Of a stretch of 64,000 nt of DNA, positions 23,495 through 36,823 are shown piece after piece. The position numbers and the translations under genes are program-made. Numbering within the stretch: position 1 is the stretch's first letter; every line of letters starts with the position of its first letter. A model generated the notes under the pieces. That model worked only from the letters and a program-made list of their open reading frames with translations, was not told the DNA's origin and searched no databases. The stretch spans positions 186,001 to 250,000 of the forward strand of contig JAJSPD010000060.1 of NCBI GenBank assembly GCA_021307315.1, in the 5' to 3' direction. The stretch comes from Bisporella sp. PMI_857. Its lineage: Eukaryota > Ascomycota > Leotiomycetes > Helotiales > Helotiaceae.

Positions 23495-23859
23495 CTACGC
23501 AATGCTCTCATATCCGCCACTTCCGGAGTGTGCACTGCGGTTCGAGAAGAGGTAGTAGATAATAACGCCTAGGATGGGGAAGAGAAAGATGACGAGGAGC
23601 CAAAGGATCTTGTGTGAGACTGGGCGGCTAGATTTCAAGACCTCAACTATATGAGAATTAACATCGAACCATGATCATGAAAAGACTGGGAGCACTTACG
23701 TCCAACGATGATATCAAGAATCAAAACGATGAAGCCAATGATGCCTCCACCACTGCCGTATTTCAAGGCGTTCCCATGAGCAGCGGTAGAGACGGTCTCC
23801 TCAGCGAAAGCAAGGGAGATCAGAGCGAACTGAAGGAAGAGGTTGAGTATGGCGTGCAT
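23495..23859 (-). CDS. small PLDc_N-type membrane protein
   Basis: Two exons (23859-23700 and 23646-23495) make 103 residues. It opens with a signal peptide, MHAILNLFLQFALISLAFAE. After a short Gly-rich loop come two hydrophobic helices: IIGFIVLILDIIVGLEVL, and KILWLLVIFLFPILGVIIYY, separated by the polar KSSRPVSH. The spacing and the final LFSNR are those of the phospholipase-D nuclease N-terminal (PLDc_N) domain, a small two-helix module that also occurs alone in bacteria and fungi. Function in fungi is not known; it has no catalytic HKD motif. The intron is GTAAGT..TATAG, 53 bp. A secretory or plasma membrane location is inferred from the signal peptide. Confidence 0.8.
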
Positions 23860-24644
23860 GTTTGCGCTTGACCTGAGACAATGAGGTTTGTAGCTTAGCA
23901 AAGATTGGATTTTGATTGTTTGTTTGACAGAGGAAGATGGGATATAAAGGAGAGAGAAGGGGAAATCAACAAAACGTTGGAGCCTGGCCTGGTTTCGCTT
24001 ATTACTGTAGGAATGACGTGTGCTGCAGCTGTTGTGTTGTGATTGATGAGCTCAAGTTTCAGTTTTCATGGCCATTGGCTTGGCGGTGAATGCGATGCAC
24101 ATATATGCGTAGATATGGGAATGATATGCGGATACTTGGGTCCGACATACCGTCATACCAAGCCTTTTATTGTTATCTTATCTATTGTCAACGTGCATGC
24201 AGTGTGGTGCAAAAAGTATTAACCCATGTCATGCTAGCGTGGTGATTAGTACGTAGTTTCAGGGGTGCAGGATTCAAACTGCACATTTAAACCGCCCTGA
24301 AGAACTTCATGAGTTAATACTTTTTGCACCACACTGCAGCAAACAAACAAACAAACAAACCAGCCATAAAAAAAGTCAAATCAAACCAAATTGGAGCGAA
24401 GGACCAGCTTGCAATTACAAGATGATTCAGACTGGCAATGTATTTATGACCCAGAAGCGGAACTTTCATAAAAGCTTCAAAGCGTCAAGATTCCCAATGT
24501 GTTTGGATTGCACAACAGCACATTAAAGCTCGTAAACACAATAAGAGTTTTTCCTCAACCCTAGTTTTAATGCATCCCCGACCATAGCCTCCTCCAAACG
24601 CCTCAAGCCATGCCCGGAAAAATTACAATACAATGCCAGCCATC
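23860..24644. other. intergenic region containing a MITE-like element
   Basis: Between the PLDc_N gene start and the myosin 3' end. Besides the inverted-repeat element at 24198-24338 it holds a (AAAC)n microsatellite at about 24341-24361. No coding sequence is seen. Confidence 0.5.
24198..24338. mobile_element. MITE-like element with 26-bp perfect terminal inverted repeats
   Basis: The left end 24198-24223 (TGCAGTGTGGTGCAAAAAGT then ATTAAC) is repeated exactly, inverted, at 24313-24338; beyond one mismatch the arms continue for CATG. Total length is 141 bp, with no room for a transposase. GCA flanks both sides (24195-24197 and 24339-24341), a possible 3-bp target duplication, though the TGCA ends are themselves symmetrical. 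The interior has two nested hairpins: TTCAGGG/CCCTGAA and, inside it, GTGCAG/CTGCAC around an 8-nt loop, so the whole element can fold. The ends CAGTG resemble Tc1/mariner-type termini, which would make this a non-autonomous derivative, but that assignment is inference. Confidence 0.8.
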
Positions 24645-27600
24645 CTATAAAAAGCCCTTGCTCAGGCTGACATCCCTTCTGAGACTGCTTCTCCTCTTGG
24701 GGATGTCAATTCCGCCATCATCAGCCATTGGCGTGCCTCCACGGCTCCATTTCCGGGGTACTGGCGTTCCTTTCACTTTAAGCATATCCAGCTCGCGCTC
24801 TAGACGTAAAGCCTTCTCCTTCTCCTCTCGCAATTCCCGCTCTGCTCTTCGAGCCGATAGCTGGGCGGTCGAGTCTGACGACTGTAGCTCATCAATAGTG
24901 GCGAGCAGTTTCTCTACCTTGTCGCGTGCCCGATTAATGTCCTCCTGGAGCGATGTATTGGCCTTTTCCTTACGCTCAATCTGAAGCTGAAGATCTTTAA
25001 CAGTACGATCTACGTTTCGCACGGAACGTTGCGATTTGTTGCGTTCATTTTCTTGCTCCTCAAGTTGCGCCTCCAGCTGAAGCTCGTTAGTTTGTGAGAA
25101 ATTCGTATGCAATAGGGGCACTTACTTCTTGGACACGACCGTGAAGGAATCTCACATCCTGGCTGGCACTGGAATAGCCCTTGGTCTCAAGGTCTACCAA
25201 GCGGACCTGCACTTCCTTTAGAGACTTCTCCAGCGCCGCCTTCTCATGATTTAATTGTACAGTCATTTCACGTTCGGCGACTATATCCTTTTGAATTTCT
25301 GATGCCAAGGCTTCCGCTCGTCGCATCTTGCCTACGGCGGCAGCAGCAATGTCTTCCTGTTGGGCTAGGCTAGATTTGAGCTCTAGAATCTCCTTATCTA
25401 CACCTGCAGCATTGCGTAACGAGGGACTATCACTTCGTGTAAGATCTTCAAGGCCTGCTTTAGCTTCCTCGAGTCGCGCTTCAAGACCGCGCTTCTCTCG
25501 TTGGAGCATGTCCCGTTCCGCAGCCACATCGTCAACAGATGTTCGCAATGTGCGGACTTGGGATAGGAGAGAGACGATCTTGCCTTGAGCATCATCATGT
25601 GCTTTCACTGCTTCATCGCGTGAGGCGGAAAAATCAGACAAGGTGGATTCGAGACGCGCTTTCTCTTTGGACCACGTAGAACTGTTCAGGACTTCGTCAT
25701 CCCATTTAGATCGAAGCTCGTCAAGCTCTTCTCGAAGACGGGTGCTTTCAGCCTGCTTGAAGAGCTTCTCCTCCCGAGCGATATCAAGCTCATTTGTAAG
25801 AGTTGCGAATTCAGCCTGGTACTTCTTACGGGTCTGCTCCATACTCGATTCTTTGTCCTCGATATCCATGGCTCGCTGGCTACGGTAATCTTCGAGCTCA
25901 TGTTGCAGCCGCTTCCGAGCTTGAAGAGCTGCTTCAAGGTCAGCAGACATATCCTCTACTCTTTCTTCGAAACTCTGATTTTGACGTTGCAGGTCCTCAA
26001 TGGTGGCTTCCATTTGCTTTCTCTCCGACATAATCTCTGCGCACGTCTCTTCTGTTTCTTTAGCTTGCGATCGTGCAAACTGCTCGGCTCTAGAGGCCTT
26101 GAGAACAGCGATCTCTGCTTGCTCAAGCTTGCTGAAATACTCGTCCGCACGGGCTTTATATAATGACAAATTAGACGTAACATCTAGCAACTTTGAGGAT
26201 TCGGCGTCCAGGCGAATCTGGATATCAGTATAGTCCTGGAGTAGCTGGCTTCGGCTTGCTGCATCTTGATCTCTTTGCAACGTCATGTCCCCTAGGTCAG
26301 ATTTGGCATCTCTTAGCTCCACTTCCAACGTAGCACGGGTGTGCTTCAAGCTCTCGAACTGTCTCTTTGTATCTTGAAGCTCGGCAACGGTATCCGTGTG
26401 AGCATGCATAATCGACCTTCGAGATTCTTCTTGGCCGTTAATGAAATCGAACAATTCTTCGTGAGATTTGGTCTGAACATCTCGCAAAGACAATTGCCCA
26501 GTTTGGATACTCTTCTCGAGGGCTGACACTTTCTTTGCTGAATCATCTAGCATATCATGAAGTCTGGTATTGGCTTGCTCCAACTTCTGCACACGGCGGA
26601 GAGATGGGCTATCTTCATTCCATATATCATGCGATGGATTTTGCAATTCAAGTTGACTTTGTAGGTGACGATTTTGCATTTGCGTCATCTGTAATTGATT
26701 TTGAAGCTCTTCAAGATCAGCCTTCAGATCCATGCGGTTGTTAAAGCTGAGAATATCTGCAGTGCGGTCTGAACGTCCAGAATCTTGAGTGTTGTCGGTG
26801 CTAGGGAACCGCCGAGTAGGGGTAGAAACATTAGAACGCGGCCGAGCGTTCAGCTTGTTCTTAAGTACAGGCGATTGAAATGGGCCTTGATTTGGATTGA
26901 TCTCCTCTAGTTTTGGCCGAGTCGGCGACTGACGCTCCGGGGAGTCAAGTCCCTCTTCAAATCTCCTTCGCATGTCAGCCAATTGTGCTTCTGCATTGGA
27001 GCGACCAGCTGTTTGCACGCGAAGGTTTTGTTGTAGCTCATCGATTTTCTGGGCCAGACTTGGGACTAGGTTGGGTGTTGATCTGTTCGACCCTTTATCA
27101 CTGCTTCCTGTCCCGTCAACCTGCGGAAGGTGGTTAATTGTCTCAGGATCCACTTTGCGCATCAGCTGCAGAACTTCTGTTTCACGAGCATCTATAATCG
27201 ATTGCAACTGCCGATTTTTAGCTTGCATCTGGGAGTTGAGTTGTCGTTCATCCTCCAATTTGCGATTAGCTTCCGCCAACTGGGTCGTGAAGGCAGACGA
27301 AGCCAATTCAGCATTTCTGCTGGTTTTGTGCTCACGTGCAATTTCGTGGTTAAGATCTTCAAGACCTAGTTGAAGCTTCTCCTTTTGTTTCTCCATCGAA
27401 GCAAGTGCCACTTGAGCATCGGTCAACTGCTTATTCAGCTTCTGGTTCTGTTCTTCAGCCTTTGTCTTCTCACGTTGCAGTGCCATGATCTGACTCCGAG
27501 ACGACTCGCTAGCTTTGGAACCTGAACGAGCAAGCTCGAGCCCTTTTTGCTGAATTTTGTTCAGAAGAGCTCGGTTATCATTTTCTGATGCCGCGAGTCT

Positions 27601-30600
27601 ACTCCTGATTGTGCTGAGTTCGCGCTCAAGTCTCTCCTTCTCTTGATCTTTCTTCAAACCAAAATCCCCAGATTCGAGTATCAATTTATTGAGATTCTGA
27701 ACTTGCAAGTTGAGTCGTCCACATTCGTCTTCGTAGTACTTGGCTCGGCTTTGCTCCGCGTCGAGATCTTTCTTCAGACTGGCTTCACGTTCTCGAGCAA
27801 GTCGAGATGCGCTCCGATCACCAGCCAGTTCAGCTTGAATCCTAGCCTCTTCGGCAGCGGCTTTAGCTTCTCTGAGCTTCCTGATCTCATTGCGAGCCTC
27901 GTTGCGCTCTTTCTCAGCAGTGACCCGAGCCTCCATTGCTCGCCTCAATGTATCCTGCTGAACATACAGTTCCTTCTCAATAATGATCTTTGCTTCATTG
28001 ACTTCTTGAAATTTCTCGCTAAGCTCACGGTACTTATGGTCAGAAAGAAGCTGAACATCGTCCCGAGACTGCCGCTCTCTGCTCAGATCCTTCTGAACGT
28101 CAGATAACTGCTGCTTGAGTTCTGCAATTTGTCCCTCGAGCATTTTGCGATTCTGGCCTGCTTGTACATCCTCAGTAAGTCTGGCCTCGAGGAGTTTCTT
28201 GGCGTCAGCCGCTTCCTTTTCTAGGTTTGCTTTTTGTGATTTCATAGAAAACATTTCGGCCTGAACTTCACGCAGTCGGACTACAACGTTTTCTTTTTCT
28301 GAAGCTAATACTCGCTTTTCTTCACCAAATTTTATCCTCTCAGCGTCGTATTTCTGATTGTCCGACCGGAGGACGGCGAGTTCACTCTCCTTCCGTCGCA
28401 TGAGGTCTTCATATCCAGTAGATGTTGCGGAAAGTTCAGATATCTGCTGATGAACACGACGATTCTCAGCGGCAAGATCTCGTTCTCTCGTTCTAGTAGC
28501 TTGAAGTTCCTTGGTCGCATTAACAAGCTTAACTTCAAGATCCTGATCAACCTTCAGTAGCTTGCCCTCAAGATCTTGCACCTTGCGATCCTTGATACTT
28601 AGTTGGCTTTGGAGCATTCTAATGTCCTGAGTAAGACGGGATTCTTCTGCACTTCGCTCAGACTGCGATTGAGCAAGATCCTTAAGCTGTACATCTAACT
28701 CCTGGAGTTTTTCTGCTAATTCCTTCTTTTCAGCCTCTAATTTAGAAATGATTTGACCTGCCTGCTCAAGCTGCGATCGCCATTTTTCACATTGTTGTTC
28801 GGCTTTCTTTTTCGCCTCTAACAAATCATCGAGTTGGTCTTCAAGTTTCTCTTGATCATCCAGAGCTCCAGCAAGCTTATCACTGAGCTCAGCTTCTCTG
28901 AGTTGGAGCCGCATGAAAATCTCCTCCTTGTCCAAGGCAAGGGCTCGCTCACTCTCTAAGGTATGCTGTATTCTCTGCATTTCTGCGTGGGCATTCCTAC
29001 GTTCTTCGTCAAGCCGTTGGCGCTCAGCTGCCTCGGATTGCATTTTTTCATTGAGTTTCTGAATCATTTCGTCTCGCTTCTTCACTTCACCTGATGTCCG
29101 GGTTGCACCCAGAAGAGGCTTCATCTTCACCAGCAATCGCCACCATGGATTCTCGTACAGGTCTAAGTATATCTGGAAGTTTCGTTGCACTATTCGAGTC
29201 GCCTCGGCGCGATATAGTCGTTTATGGGCTATGCGTCGCTGGGTGAATCCTCGCGCTACAGATTGAAAACGAGACATTATTTCGCGGATCAATGCATCCC
29301 GCTGTTCCTCAAGCTCTGCCAACACTCCAGCTCGGAAGAAAACTTTGGTGATACCGACTCTGTACAACGACTTATCTAGACCAAGCTTGTCAAGCATGAT
29401 GTTCGCTGCAGATTGTCCCTCGAGGTACCCTTTGGGCATATTCCGGCACAGAACCTCATATCGTTGTCTGAATTCCGAGAATGGCAGACGATTGGGAAAG
29501 CCAGTCCGAGCAATCCGTATGCCTTCAAGAACACCATTGCATCTAAGCTGATCCAGGACAAGTGGAGCACTCAACTGTTTCGGTCTTTTCTTATGGTTAG
29601 GTATGATACATCGAACGAAATGAGGATGAGTTGAGTGCAACTGAGCCATAAGCGTCGAGAGCTGCTCTTTATGCCTTTGAGCCACCGTCCGGAAAAGCCC
29701 TTTTTTAACTCTACTCCGGGTAGCACCGCTCTCATCGTCTCCACAATCAGCGAAGAGAGATGCGACGTGGCTATCAGTAGATGCCGCTAAGAGTCGTGTT
29801 ACATTATCATTGAGAGGGTCTTTATTCTTCTCTAGCCAACCGTTGGTAGAGTACTCTACCTCAGCTGCGTAATGTGTAAGAATAAAGCCATGGCCGTGAC
29901 CTGGACGTGAAGGTCGATACTTTGGCGATTTTCGATCCCAAAGAGAATGAAGTTTCTCGGTAAAAGACTTATCTGTAGCCTTTGGCATAACAGCGTCCTC
30001 GTCCAGGCATGAAAAAATACCAATAGGATTAGGCAACTCGATTAGATCGATTGTTGGTTGAAGATCATGGCCGAAATCGATGAATTTCCATTCGATCTGT
30101 TCTCTGGCGTATTCTTCCTGCTCCAGAACAAACATGTGATGATTAAAGAACTGTTGCAGCTTCTCATTGGTATAGTTGATGCATAGCTGTTCGAAACTAT
30201 TTTCTTCGAAAATCTCGAAACCAGCAATATCGAGGACACCGATAAAGTGAGAGTCATCCAACCCCATACCAGTCCTGTCTAGTTGTCGATTAATTCGCGT
30301 GACTAGGTCGCCAAATCCACGTTCGTAGATACCCTTCGACAGTGCATCAATAGCCAGTCTCACTTGTTCTGGAGTTTGTACTTTCTCAACCCACTCTCGG
30401 CCGGCTTTCACGCGAGGATGCAGTAGACCCTTCAAAAATGGCTCTACTGGCATGCCTAGGAGTTTGCATACTTTTTCTGCATGCGACTTTGCGTCTGGAC
30501 CAAGCCGAGCTTGATCTGCTGCTCTGCTTTCTTTCATCACAGTGATATTACCTAAATGCAGGACTGCTGCTACTGTTCGAAGAATAGCGGCTTGTTCCTT

Positions 30601-31926
30601 CTCGGAGAAACCCATAATGTTGAATGCCTCAATCAAATAGTTCCACTCATCCCGATCAGAAACACCAGTGATTGTATCATGACCGTCTTTTGTATACGCG
30701 AAATCCTCTACATCCATGTCATCAAGTAGCAGATCATGTCTCAATCCTCTATCAGCGCCTTTCAGGAGCTGGTAAAAGACATGATAGTTCCGTTCCTGAG
30801 GATTCAATCTTACAACACGCGATTTTTCTAGCAGATACCAATCGATGAAAGCGCCGGCAATAGTTCCTGTGCGTGTAAATTCGATACGGATGAACTTTCC
30901 GAAACGAGAAGAGTTGTTGTTTCGAACAGTCTGTGCATTGCCAAAGGCTTCAAGTATTGGATTCGCACGAAGGATCTGCTGCGAAAGATTGGAATGCTGC
31001 TGTGTCCTAGATTTGACTGGAGACTCGGAATGAGCCACTGCGGCTAGATACTGTATAACTTTTTTGGTGTTCTCTGTTTTACCTGCACCAGACTCCCCTG
31101 TAACGAGAATGCTCTGATTCTCTCCTTCTTCCACAAGGTTTCTGAAGGCTTCATCCGCCATAGCGAAAATGTGTGGCTTGGTCTCCTCGCGACCTTGGCC
31201 CTTATACATATTAATATACTCATTCGTATATATCGGTAAAAGACAGTATGGGTTGATTGCGACTAAGAATAGTCCCGAGTAAGTGTATATTAAATCCGCT
31301 TGGTATCTCATGTGAAGATTGTGTACTACTGAAGCTTCATTAAGATGTGTGAGCTCTGCCATATCATCTGCTTTGTCAAACTTTGCGGGATTGACCTTGT
31401 CGACGCTATCCGCCTGGACTTCGCGTTGCTATTGTCTCAGTTAGCCAATATAAGAACTGAGTAGTGCGAAACATACGCTGCCATCATCACATTGAACTAA
31501 GATCTGGTTATTTCTTAGGTCTTCCACGATCCATCCTCGCACAAAAGCAGCTTGTGGATCTTTCAGCCATACATAGCGCTTCCCAGAGAAGTCATTTTCT
31601 CCTTCGATTCCCTTAACCACTTCAGTCCCTCTCAGCATTTCTTCTCCCTTGATAAAGGATGGCGCAAAGGTACTTGATGTAGACATAGCGAGTTTCGAGC
31701 CTGACCGTGGTCGTGAAACTTCATTTTTATTAGGTAGTACTATCGCTCCAAGGGAGGAATAAGACTGGTTTCGAGTTTGCGACGGAGGCGGGCTCTGGCC
31801 AGCTGGGGATAGTGGAGAGGATAGAACCACCGACTTAGGTCTGCCATTGGGACTTCCTGGTGCTGGAGATGTAGAACCTGTCCGGGCGAATGGATTGTTG
31901 CGCCTTTGGCTTGAGCTAGATGCCAT
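24645..31926 (-). CDS. class II myosin heavy chain (Myo2-type)
   Basis: Three exons, 31926-31477, 31428-25126 and 25082-24645, join in phase to 2396 residues. After a Ser/Pro-rich head (1-90), an SH3-like segment (RYVWLKDPQAAFVRGWIVED) precedes the motor. Motor motifs: AINPYCLLPIYT, P-loop GESGAGKTENTKK (~261), switch I NNNSSRFGKF, switch II DIAGFEIFEENSFEQLCINY, and the actin-binding and SH1 region ending HSTHPHFVRCIIPN and LDQLRCNGVLEGIRI. A converter and IQ-type neck (SRFQSVARGFTQRRIAHKR) lead to a coiled-coil rod of some 1500 residues broken by a short Pro-rich patch. This is conventional myosin of the actomyosin ring, needed for septation in filamentous fungi. The last two exons are separated by a 43-bp intron. 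The sequence looks complete. Confidence 0.97.
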
Positions 31927-32529
31927 CCCGGTGTTATGAGGCGAAGGGATCTAAAGGCTGGATATGTGATGGAAAGACAACATTAATTCATGAGAGCGCG
32001 TTTCGAATACTTAAGAGGAGACCGCAGATTTTAATCAGGAAGAAGAAATCAGAAATTCTTTTCAAAACTCCACATACACATATGAAAATTTTAGCTGTTC
32101 TGTTGCTTGGTGCTCGTTGTGTAGAGACTCCCGATTCCGTATTTATTTTGACGCGAAACAGACTGTCAACAAAACCCACCCGTAGGAGCAACCAGGATGC
32201 CAGGGGAAACGTCATCACGTGTTGGCAAGCTTGCGCGCTAACAAAACCAAGCCAACCTCGTTCATGAATTTATCACAACCTTCAGCAACCATAAGAAAAA
32301 ACCCGATCAACGCTCAGTCTTATGTTTAAGGCTGCGCACTCTATTCACGAGCGTGGTCTATGAGTTTTAAGCAATACTTCGCAGCTGATATTTCTGCTCT
32401 TTGTTGTTTGTTCCCTTCTGTTGGAGAACGTCCTTCTACGATCATTATCTTCAAGACAAGCTTGAAAGTTCGGCATATTAAGCTCCTGCATCTTGAGGAT
32501 AATGCGTATTGAATCGTGCTTCTTTAAAA
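31927..32529. promoter_or_regulatory. divergent promoter region, myosin II / Red1-like gene
   Basis: About 600 bp between two divergent ATGs. It contains pyrimidine-rich runs near 32395-32440 (TTCTGCTCTTTGTTGTTTGTTCCC). A CACGTG-like ATCACGTG lies at about 32214. No coding sequence is supported. Confidence 0.5.
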
Positions 32530-35500
32530 ATGTCCGAATACCCTCAACAACCGCATTATGGTGCCAGTTATGGTGGCCAAAGCCAGTCTAGTGTCCAATA
32601 TCATCCTCCCTACCCAAATCAATATTCACAGCCAGATGATGGTCGCGCGGCGCAACATCAGTACATCCCGACCTATGATGTGAATGCTTCTGCATATGGA
32701 TACAACCAGGCTGGGTTCAATCCTCCTGCCGTGACGCCAATTCCTTCTGCGTTGCCCATATACCAAGGCTGGCATCAAGATCCTGTGCCACTACCATCCT
32801 ATACCGCTCCCCCCAATCCAGCGTATACTGGTAATAATTACAGCGCATATCCTCAACAGTACATGCCCATAAATCAACAGCACTCCTATCAACAAAGCTC
32901 GCAGGACAGGCAGGTGAGTGATGCAAATTATGATCCTGCATATACAGCGGGGAACGCCAATCCAGTTGATTATGGCGCGACTCAATATCCTCGAAATAAT
33001 GGTAATGGCTACGCTGGTAATGGCCCATCTGTGATGTATCTCAATACCCACGATGCCAATCAGCGACTGTCCCGTTCTCGTGAGTTGCGCCTGCCCTATC
33101 AATGAAATATTCTAATTAAAGGTCGCAGAGAATGAGTACAACTATAATAACCGTAACACTCTTGATTCCTCACATATAACCAACCAAGCATCTACCTCGT
33201 ATTCCTCATACTCAAGTACGCCTGTCGGAAATCATAATCTCTCTATATCTAAACAAAATCGAGCTAGCCAAATTGCAAGTCATTCACACAATAGTGATAA
33301 AGCACCGAAGCCTCCCCATTCATCTCAAGCTGTTGAGCCTAGCAAGCCGGTACGAGACGCAGATATGAAGAAGTTGCAAGATATCGTTCCCAACAAATCC
33401 ACTATTCCTACTGTAACTAACTCAGTCCCGAACACAACCGTCCATAATACGGCTCTAGAAGCACGCGCTGATGCTAGAAAAGCTGTTATGGATCTATACA
33501 AGGGGGATTTTGGCTATTCTATCATTCTTAAAGAAGGCAGAGTTAGCGAGGAACAGCTGACAAATGTGTTCGATGATCTTAAACTTTCTCGAACTTCCCC
33601 CAAGCCTTATGATGTTACACAGCACTCACGTACAACACATGCGAACGAAACCTTGACGAATAATCGGTTATTGGAGACCACTTCACAAAGAAACGACATA
33701 GCAGTCTCCAAGGTCCTTGATCCATCTAGCAGTTTGAATACGATAGATGTGACAACGCCCCATGTTGAAAAAGCGGGAAACCTCTCACCCAATACATCAC
33801 CGACAACCGGTACAAAGACAGCAGCCACAACGGACAAGGAAAGAACCTTGCAATTAAAGATGGAAGCATTGCGAAAGTCGAGAGAAGAACGTGCACAGAA
33901 GGCAGCGGCAAAGAATGTTCAAGCCGCGCCTACAGCACCTGTCACTGCTCAAGCTGAGCCGCCAAAATCTGTTGCTGTGCCCGAATTCGCACCAAAATCA
34001 GTAGGCTCAGCTCCACAGACAAAAGCTGAATCTGATTCTCACACGGCTGTACACGTCGTGTCTGAATGTTCGGCTTCACCTTTGACTTCTGGTTCACCAT
34101 CTACACAAGCAGAGCACATAAAAATACAGGAACAAACACCTAAAACACCCTCAGTTCCGGTTCAATCATTTCAACATCAACCTCCTTCCAGTTCTACAGC
34201 TATTCATTCTCTCACGCAAAACAACGCTGCCCAGCAATCTATCATACCAGGACTATTTATAAATCAGCGAAAACGACCAGTTGCTGCAGACTTCGATACT
34301 CCGGCCACGATGGCGCCGTTTAAACGCCCCTTTGGTGAGATCCGAAGTGAGACACCACTAGTGATTGATGTGAGCGAAGAAGAGGACGAATCGGATGATG
34401 AAGATGTTGAGATGGATCTGGAATCTCCCATAGAGCAAAGTTCGCCTGTTCAGCCTTCGAGATCTTTATCCAATCAACATAATCAATATACATCGTCATT
34501 GAGCAATACCCCACAGCGCATACCAGCTACTCCACAATTTGCAAATGCTGGCATCAATACCCCTCCAGCCACTCAAACCATCCGGGGAGGGCCGATCGAT
34601 GTCTTGAGAGCGAAGGAGCAGCAGATAGAAGAAATGCGAAGAAAAATCGCAGAGGCAGAAGCTGCAAAGGCGCAAAAACGGGCTCAAAAAATAGCTAGTG
34701 GCAACAGTACACCTCGCCAAACTGATATAAACAACGAGACTGGAAAGCCCACCAATGGTACGGCCATCCGCGCCAGCGAAAATTCAAGTCCCGTACACAA
34801 GATTCAAATAGCCGTGCAAATCCAAGAAAGCATCAACACTGCGGATGGCAAAGTGAATGCTGAACAGAAGCGTCTTTCCGAAGCCCAAGTTGTAGAGCAG
34901 GAGAAGGCCGCCGAATTGAAGATACAGGAGGCAGAGAGCAAGCGCCTCCGTCGTCAAAGACTGGCAAGCGATCTTCCTCGAGTAGATGCTGAGGTTGTGG
35001 AAAAGCAACGGAAGCTCGATGAACTACGTGCTCAGATGGCACAAATGGAAGCAGAAATCCAGAAAACCCTTGAAGATAAGCGAAAATTAGCGGAGGAAAT
35101 GGAGATACTAGGTCAGGATACAGAGGACCAGCTTCAAGCACAGAAGGATAGGCTTGATGAGTTGACAAACATTAACGATGCCCATGATCTGAGTACGTAC
35201 ATTCTTGCATATCCCTAACCTAGATCCGCCATTGGCTGCGCTACCCTTAAAATAAATAAATCTTGTGCCTAACGGACCATTACTTATTCGAATAGTATCT
35301 TCACAGCCAGCGTCGGAAGTTGTCCCAGTCCCTGGAATTTCGACCACTATTCATCCGGAAACAGAGTTTGTTCAGCAACGCTCGCCTCTACATCACACTG
35401 ACAAACTTGATGGGGCTCGTATTATCAATTATTCGTTATCGGCTGAGCGCCAGGTAGCCGTGCCTAATACACATGATAATGGACGGTCGGACGCTTTCGA

Positions 35501-36823
35501 AGAGCCGAAGCCTCAACATACTGCTGGACTGGAGCCTTCCAGGCGCGAAGAAATAGCCACCGCTGACCAAATATTGGATGATGCACTTCAAGAGGCGGCA
35601 CGAGCTGAAGCGGATTCTAGTGGACATGGAGAAAGTGATGCAATGGATGCCGACGATTTCTATGCGACCGAAGACCCACCAGAGATAGACAACCACTCCA
35701 CTTCGATGGATGTGGATGACCGGAGCCCGAGTTATTCTCCAGTTCTTGAACGTTCTACACATAATGTCGTGGAGCCAGAATCAGACCATTACTCGCCAGT
35801 TCCAGAGCACATTGAGTCACGGGATATCGAGTCTGATGACTATGAGCCTGATGATTATGAGCCCGAAGCACTGTCGTCCATCAGCAATTCACCCCCGTTC
35901 AGTCCTGAGCCACCTCAACAGCCTTTGGAAAACGGAGAATTTATGAAAGTTGCCCAGGTAAGAGATGAAGGAGAGGTTACAGATGAAACAGAAGATGCTG
36001 GCATGACTAATGGTAGTGGGATACTCTCTAATGAAAATGAGAAAGCAATGGCTATTGACGGTACCGGGGTAGAGGCATTCTCTAAAGATGGCGAGAATTT
36101 GACAGCAATTGATGATTCAGAACACGACACAGCAGGTGCTCAGGTACAAACGGTTCGTAAATTTTCACTGTCAAACGACGACATTGAAGCAGAGGATACG
36201 ATTCCGCAAAGCAAAGGTGGCCATCCTGTGCTAAATGAAGTATAAAATATCATTATTTTTCTCAGTTCGAAGTCCTGACATATGATAGGATTCGATTGTA
36301 GCCAATCCTGACGAGACACCACTATTCACACCGTATGAAAGCCCTTTAAAGATGCTTCGTACATACCGATTTCACCCCGATTATAATAAGGAAATTACTG
36401 GAGGATATCGATCTCTGACTTATAATCATAATATCGACCCAAAGAAAACTTTCTGCCCTTGGGAGCTGGGAGGAGCTTGCAATGATAAGACCTGCACCTA
36501 TCAGCACTTTAAAGACATTGGGCTCCTAGGTCGGTGAACTTCGCCAAAACAAACCGAGCACGGCTCGTTTCTTGGTATATCTTCTTGTCCCGCACAGGCT
36601 GACTTATAGCTCGCGTCCAGACAGTGTTATCATAACCAGCCTAGGCAATCCTGATGAATTCATCGGAGAGCAACGCCAAAGATTCTGCGATGGGCTTAAA
36701 CATACCCTTTCCAACCTACGCGAGAAAAAAGTTAAGGATTTTGACGTTATTGCTAAAGAGGTAGTTGCACATCGGACGAGATTCCTTGGCAACGAATCCA
36801 AAGTGCTGACTGGCACTACTTGA
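32530..36823 (+). CDS. Red1-like zf-C3H1 RNA-surveillance protein
   Basis: Five exons, 32530-33079, 33129-35192, 35296-36239, 36289-36533 and 36598-36823, join in phase to 1342 residues. Most of the protein is disordered: a Tyr/Gln/Pro-rich N-terminus, then Ser/Pro and acidic blocks, with two coiled-coil stretches (QIEEMRRKIAEAEAAKAQKR; VEKQRKLDELRAQMAQME). The diagnostic part is near the end: LRTYRFHPDYN, then GGYRSLTYNHNIDPKKTFC, then CNDKTCTYQHF. Cys1242, Cys1250, Cys1255 and His1259 form the putative C3H zinc finger (zf-C3H1). In fission yeast Red1, and in human ZFC3H1, this domain marks the scaffold of the MTREC/PAXT complex that hands unwanted nuclear RNA to the exosome. The orthology is inferred from the finger and its flanks. 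A nuclear location is expected. Confidence 0.85.

Noticed and set aside
25328..30257. Many plus-strand open frames antisense to the myosin gene
   Set aside because: They are shadows of coiled-coil codons; none has a domain or splice context.
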